Positions 63,944 through 64,000 of a stretch of 64,000 nucleotides of DNA are shown here, piece after piece. The translations under genes were made by a program, and so were the position numbers. Source of the stretch: Halomonas sp. ALS9 (GTDB lineage Bacteria > Pseudomonadota > Gammaproteobacteria > Pseudomonadales > Halomonadaceae); NCBI RefSeq assembly GCF_001651035.1, contig NZ_LXRG01000201.1, positions 124,001 to 188,000 on the forward strand, given 5' to 3'. Under the pieces are notes generated by a model that did not search any database, was not told the origin of the DNA, and was given only the letters and a program-made list of their open reading frames with translations. Every line of letters starts with the position of its first letter. The stretch's first letter is position 1.

Positions 63944-64000
63944 ACACTTCCTCCAACGGCTGACCCGCGGCCAACAGGCTAATCGCCTCGGCGGCGCGAT
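63933..64000 (-). CDS. lpxB: Probable lipid-A-disaccharide synthase (C-terminal end only)
   Basis: The last 21 codons of a reverse-strand gene enter from the right edge ([20 protein letters not shown], then D and stop). Too short to identify by itself. The call rests on the conserved order lpxB-rnhB-dnaE in gammaproteobacteria. Confidence 0.5.
   Translation of the reverse strand, partial: RAAEAISLLAAGQPLEEVYVD

Overview
The window looks like a stretch of chromosome from a moderately GC-rich gammaproteobacterium, most likely a Halomonas-type member of the Halomonadaceae. This is inferred from gene order (lpxB-rnhB-dnaE-accA-tilS, fre-ubiD, divergent lptFG/pepA with holC and valS downstream), acidic proteins and the abundance of dipeptide-type importers. 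I saw no rRNA, tRNA, CRISPR array, intact insertion sequence or prophage.

Layout. 1-1326: tcdA (cut by the left edge) and truC, two tRNA-modification genes. 1460-6216: a nickel/peptide-family ABC importer with a fused double ATPase, preceded by a near-perfect Zur-type box, so probably a zinc-responsive metal or metallophore importer. 6155-15472: a LysR regulator divergent from a complete dipeptide ABC importer (SBP, two permeases, two ATPases) that continues into two M20 peptidases, a peptide import-and-cleavage operon. 15553-17760: periplasmic Cu,Zn superoxide dismutase and a CstA-family transporter. 17926-20097: a secreted phytase-like protein behind a good Pho box. 20371-21251: bacterioferritin and its ferredoxin (iron storage and release). 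21421-24124: RDD protein, lptG, lptF. 24271-32483: pepA, ilvE, holC, a Spy-like periplasmic protein, an MFS permease and valS, which carries a short in-frame insertion.

32688-34642: a TauD-type dioxygenase, a GNAT acetyltransferase and the frameshifted remains of a TacT-like GNAT toxin. 34809-43019: an APH/thiamine-kinase-like phosphotransferase, the YnjBCD importer, two small-molecule glycosyltransferases of the TIGR04283/TIGR04282 (arsenosugar or selenodomain-associated) families and a membrane VTT domain fused to a disulfide oxidoreductase. A TIGR03169 (SelD-N-terminus-like) flavoprotein lies a little further on (45047-46186), after an HTH regulator and a diguanylate cyclase. I consider this the best candidate for an uncharacterised pathway.

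46209-49767: small lipoproteins (META; MliC+COG3650), gloA, a DUF457 membrane protein and a DUF3087 protein. 49847-51633: a DAHP synthase gene preceded by two (possibly three) tandem aromatic-residue leader peptides with a terminator-like hairpin, and by an unlisted 42-residue membrane miniprotein. 51694-64000: housekeeping genes fre, ubiD, rho, ppx, tilS, accA, dnaE, rnhB and the end of lpxB.

All identifications come from reading the translated sequence and from memory of the families; no database search was made.
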